From JAWPMV01 sp038527215 (GTDB lineage Bacteria; Bacteroidota; Bacteroidia; J057), in NCBI GenBank assembly GCA_038527215.1, contig JBCBGC010000133.1:1-23509 (forward strand): DNA of 23,509 nucleotides. Reading direction: 5' to 3'. Shown here piece by piece: positions 21,831 through 23,509 of the stretch. The translations under genes were made by a program, and so were the position numbers. The notes under the pieces were generated by a model. That model had not been told where the DNA came from. It made no database searches and was given only the letters and a program-made list of their open reading frames with translations. The number at the start of each line of letters is the position of its first letter. The stretch's first letter is position 1.

Positions 21831-21957
21831 AGGCCTTTTGGGCTTTTTCTCCACCCAGGAAAACCTCCCTAGGAACAGCAAAGGACTCTATCTTCAAAAT
21901 TAACGCATAAGGCTCACTGAAGTGCATTTTTTTCCTCAGGCATCCAACTCCCACTTT

Positions 21958-23100
21958 ATGAACATCCCTTCTAAGCTCCCTGCAGTCGGCACCACAATTT
22001 TTACGGTGATGTCTGCCCTGGCCCAAGAACATCAGGCGATCAATCTATCCCAGGGCTTCCCGGATTTTGATTGTCCCGAAGGCTTAAAGGAGCGGGTTAT
22101 CCATTATCTGCAAGCCGGCAAAAACCAATATGTTCCTATGGGAGGTTTGCCGGAACTGAGGGCAGTGTTGGCCGAAAAAATCGAAGATTTATATGGGCTG
22201 TCCGTGGATGCGGGAGAAGAAATCACCATTACCGCTGGCGCTACCCAGGCCATTTTTACTGCCCTGGCGGCTTTTGTCCACCCCGGTGATGAGGTGATCC
22301 TGATTGAGCCTGCTTATGATTGTTATCGTCCTGCCATAGAGTTGATGGGAGCCAAGCCTGTCATATATGAACTATCCGGTCCGGATTTTCAGGTGGATTG
22401 GGATGAATTTGGAAGTTTGATCAGCAAGCGGACCCGTATGGTCATCATCAATACCCCCCAGAATCCTATCGGAAAGACCTTTAAAAAAGCGGATATGGAG
22501 GCCTTAAGAAGCTGCTTGGCTGGGACGGATATTTTGCTGTTGAGTGATGAAGTGTATGAGCACCTGGTATTTGATGGAAAAAAGCACTGGAGTGCCTTAC
22601 GTTTTGAAGAATTATTTGCCCGCACCCTGGCTACCTATTCTTTTGGTAAAACCTTCCATAATACCGGCTGGAAGGTTGGGTATTGTGTAGCACCCAGACA
22701 TTTGATGCAAGAATTTCGCAAGGTTCACCAGTTTAATGTCTTCTCTGTCAACTCCTTCGTGCAATTTGGGTTGGCAGATTTCCTTCAACAAAAAGAGCAA
22801 TATGTTTCACTTCCCGAATTTTATCAAAGTAAAAGAGATTACTTCGCTCAGGCGATGGCCGCTAGTTCCTTAGTCCCTTTGTCTTCCGAAGGGACCTACT
22901 TTCAACTCTTTGATTATGGGCATTTTAGCCAGGAAAGCGATACTGAGTTTGTACGTAGACTGACGATAAAATACGGAGTGGCAGCCATCCCGGTCTCGGT
23001 TTTTTATTCCAGTGGTAAAGACCAGAAGTACATCCGGCTATGTTTTGCCAAAAAAGAGGATACCCTTGATGCAGCAGCCAAAAGGTTAGCTTTATTATGA
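21958..23100 (+). CDS. ybdL: methionine aminotransferase (YbdL-like, fold-type I PLP enzyme)
   Basis: 380 residues from the ATG at 21958, chosen over an upstream GTG because the family begins near SKLPAVGTTIF. Class I/II aminotransferase signatures: INLSQGFPDFDCPEGL, AGATQAIFTALAAFVHPGDEVI, N169 in TPQNPIGK, D197 and Y200 in LLSDEVYEHLVFDG, and the PLP Schiff-base Lys231 in YSFGKTFHNTGWKVGY. The GKTFHNTGWKVGY and VNSFVQFGLADFL wording matches the YbdL/kynurenine-aminotransferase-like group acting on methionine, phenylalanine and other amino acids. It is not linked to other amino-acid genes here; the neighbouring ribBA-like gene is divergent. Confidence 0.87.
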   Translation: MNIPSKLPAVGTTIFTVMSALAQEHQAINLSQGFPDFDCPEGLKERVIHYLQAGKNQYVPMGGLPELRAVLAEKIEDLYGLSVDAGEEITITAGATQAIFTALAAFVHPGDEVILIEPAYDCYRPAIELMGAKPVIYELSGPDFQVDWDEFGSLISKRTRMVIINTPQNPIGKTFKKADMEALRSCLAGTDILLLSDEVYEHLVFDGKKHWSALRFEELFARTLATYSFGKTFHNTGWKVGYCVAPRHLMQEFRKVHQFNVFSVNSFVQFGLADFLQQKEQYVSLPEFYQSKRDYFAQAMAASSLVPLSSEGTYFQLFDYGHFSQESDTEFVRRLTIKYGVAAIPVSVFYSSGKDQKYIRLCFAKKEDTLDAAAKRLALL

Positions 23101-23153
23101 AGGGCGTAAAAGAAATTTTATACGAAAATTCCTGGGAACAGGGAGTGGGAAAC

Positions 23154-23184
23154 TTTGCCAAGTTATACAAAAGTCCTATCTTGG
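23154..23184 (+). promoter_or_regulatory. promoter candidate of the SusC-like gene
   Basis: TTTG at 23154-23157, then 19 bases, then TATCTTGG at 23177-23184. The -33 element is exact, the spacing is ideal and the -7 element matches at seven of eight positions. This is the best complete Bacteroidota promoter in the window. Confidence 0.55.
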
Positions 23185-23256
23185 ATATTAATTTGGCAAC
23201 AATAACATAATTGTCTAATTACAATACTACGGGATCAAAAACAGCTTCACTACTAC

Positions 23257-23275
23257 CAGCCAGTTTGATTGGCTG
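23257..23275 (+). repeat. inverted repeat in the SusC-like leader
   Basis: CAGCCA and TGGCTG are perfect 6-bp arms with the loop GTTTGAT. There is no T-run directly after. Could be a leader hairpin. Confidence 0.3.
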
Positions 23276-23408
23276 ATCTATTATGATCAATTCTCGCCTT
23301 TTTGATGAATAGCCGTCAGGCTTATTCCACGCTTTTTACTATTGAATACTGTCTGTTTTTGCGCCCCTCCAAGGTATTCGCTACGTAATTTCTATTAACC
23401 ATTTATAC

Positions 23409-23509
23409 ATGAAGTCGAACTACTTACTATGGAAAGTCCCGATGATGGTTCTGGCAGCGATGCTGTTTAGTACCACATTGTATGGACAGAAAACGGTCAG
23501 TGGTACTGT
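23409..23509 (+). CDS. SusC/RagA-type TonB-linked outer-membrane protein (5' end only)
   Basis: 33 codons from the ATG at 23409 to the right edge, C-terminus missing. The signal peptide (MKSNYLLWKVPMMVLAAMLF, ending TTLYGQ) is followed by KTVSGTV, the usual opening of the carboxypeptidase-regulatory-like (DUF4480) domain that precedes the plug in SusC/RagA proteins. The same opening also occurs in other TonB-dependent receptors and in some T9SS proteins, so the assignment rests on a very short stretch. If SusC, a SusD partner is expected downstream. Confidence 0.6.
   Translation, partial: MKSNYLLWKVPMMVLAAMLFSTTLYGQKTVSGT

Larger units (their letters stand above)
23101..23408. other. 308-bp intergenic region upstream of the SusC-like gene
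   Basis: No gene is visible. It holds a good promoter candidate (23154-23184) and two small inverted repeats: CAGCCA/TGGCTG (23257-23275) and TGATC/GATCA just after it (about 23274-23289). If that promoter is used, the leader is about 220 nt. Confidence 0.5.

Noticed and set aside
21751..21921. Possible FMN riboswitch upstream of the riboflavin gene
   Set aside because: The conserved FMN-aptamer core is absent; only a -7 promoter element is seen.

Overview
The window looks like chromosome of a Bacteroidota bacterium, probably from the Saprospiria/Lewinella side of the phylum (inference). Evidence: a SusC/RagA-type N-terminus at the right edge, a two-component-regulator propeller protein at the left edge, an exported protein with a Por-tail-like segment, several lipoproteins, promoter candidates of the Bacteroidota type (-33 TTTG, -7 TAnnTTTG), and almost no Shine-Dalgarno sequences. 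No rRNA, tRNA, CRISPR array, transposase, integrase or phage gene was found.

Layout. 1-2255 (minus): 5' part of a propeller sensor/regulator, then an ECF sigma factor translationally coupled to its RskA-like anti-sigma factor. 2365-4809 (plus): a large exported protein with a phosphohistidine domain followed by a PEP-synthase-type ATP-binding domain. 4882-11087: a nonulosonic (sialic-like) acid locus. It holds a CMP-nonulosonate synthetase (+), a sialyltransferase-like glycosyltransferase (-), and a three-gene overlapping plus-strand operon: a NeuB/LegI/PseI-type synthase, a GNAT-TIM-barrel fusion and a CBS-aminotransferase fusion. Short dispersed palindromic repeats lie between the cytidylyltransferase and the glycosyltransferase. 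11161-12459: a membrane-anchored caspase-like protein. 12618-14029: a small unknown exported protein and a 2OG-Fe(II) oxygenase, overlapping tail to tail. 14225-15157: a lipoprotein-like SPFH/prohibitin protein with a good terminator.

15218-17495 (minus) is a tight five-gene operon: ABM monooxygenase, GNAT acetyltransferase, Qnr-like pentapeptide-repeat protein, exported VOC protein, Nudix hydrolase. This reads like a small-molecule or oxidative stress cassette. 17807-19387 is a lipoprotein subtilase with a strong terminator. 19504-20583 holds two hotdog thioesterases, separated by a third copy of the palindromic repeat and a 7-bp tandem repeat. 20587-21750 (minus) is a RibBA-like riboflavin enzyme whose GTP cyclohydrolase half has lost its zinc cysteines. 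21958-23100 is a YbdL-like methionine aminotransferase, and 23409 to the edge is the start of a SusC-like outer-membrane protein.

How it works together (inference): the nonulosonate genes would build, activate and transfer a sialic-like sugar to a surface glycan. The early steps (dehydratase, hydrolysing epimerase, sugar nucleotidyltransferase) are absent here, so they must be encoded elsewhere or the two fusion proteins do unusual chemistry. I consider those two fusions, the exported dikinase-like protein and the five-gene minus operon the parts most worth a second look.
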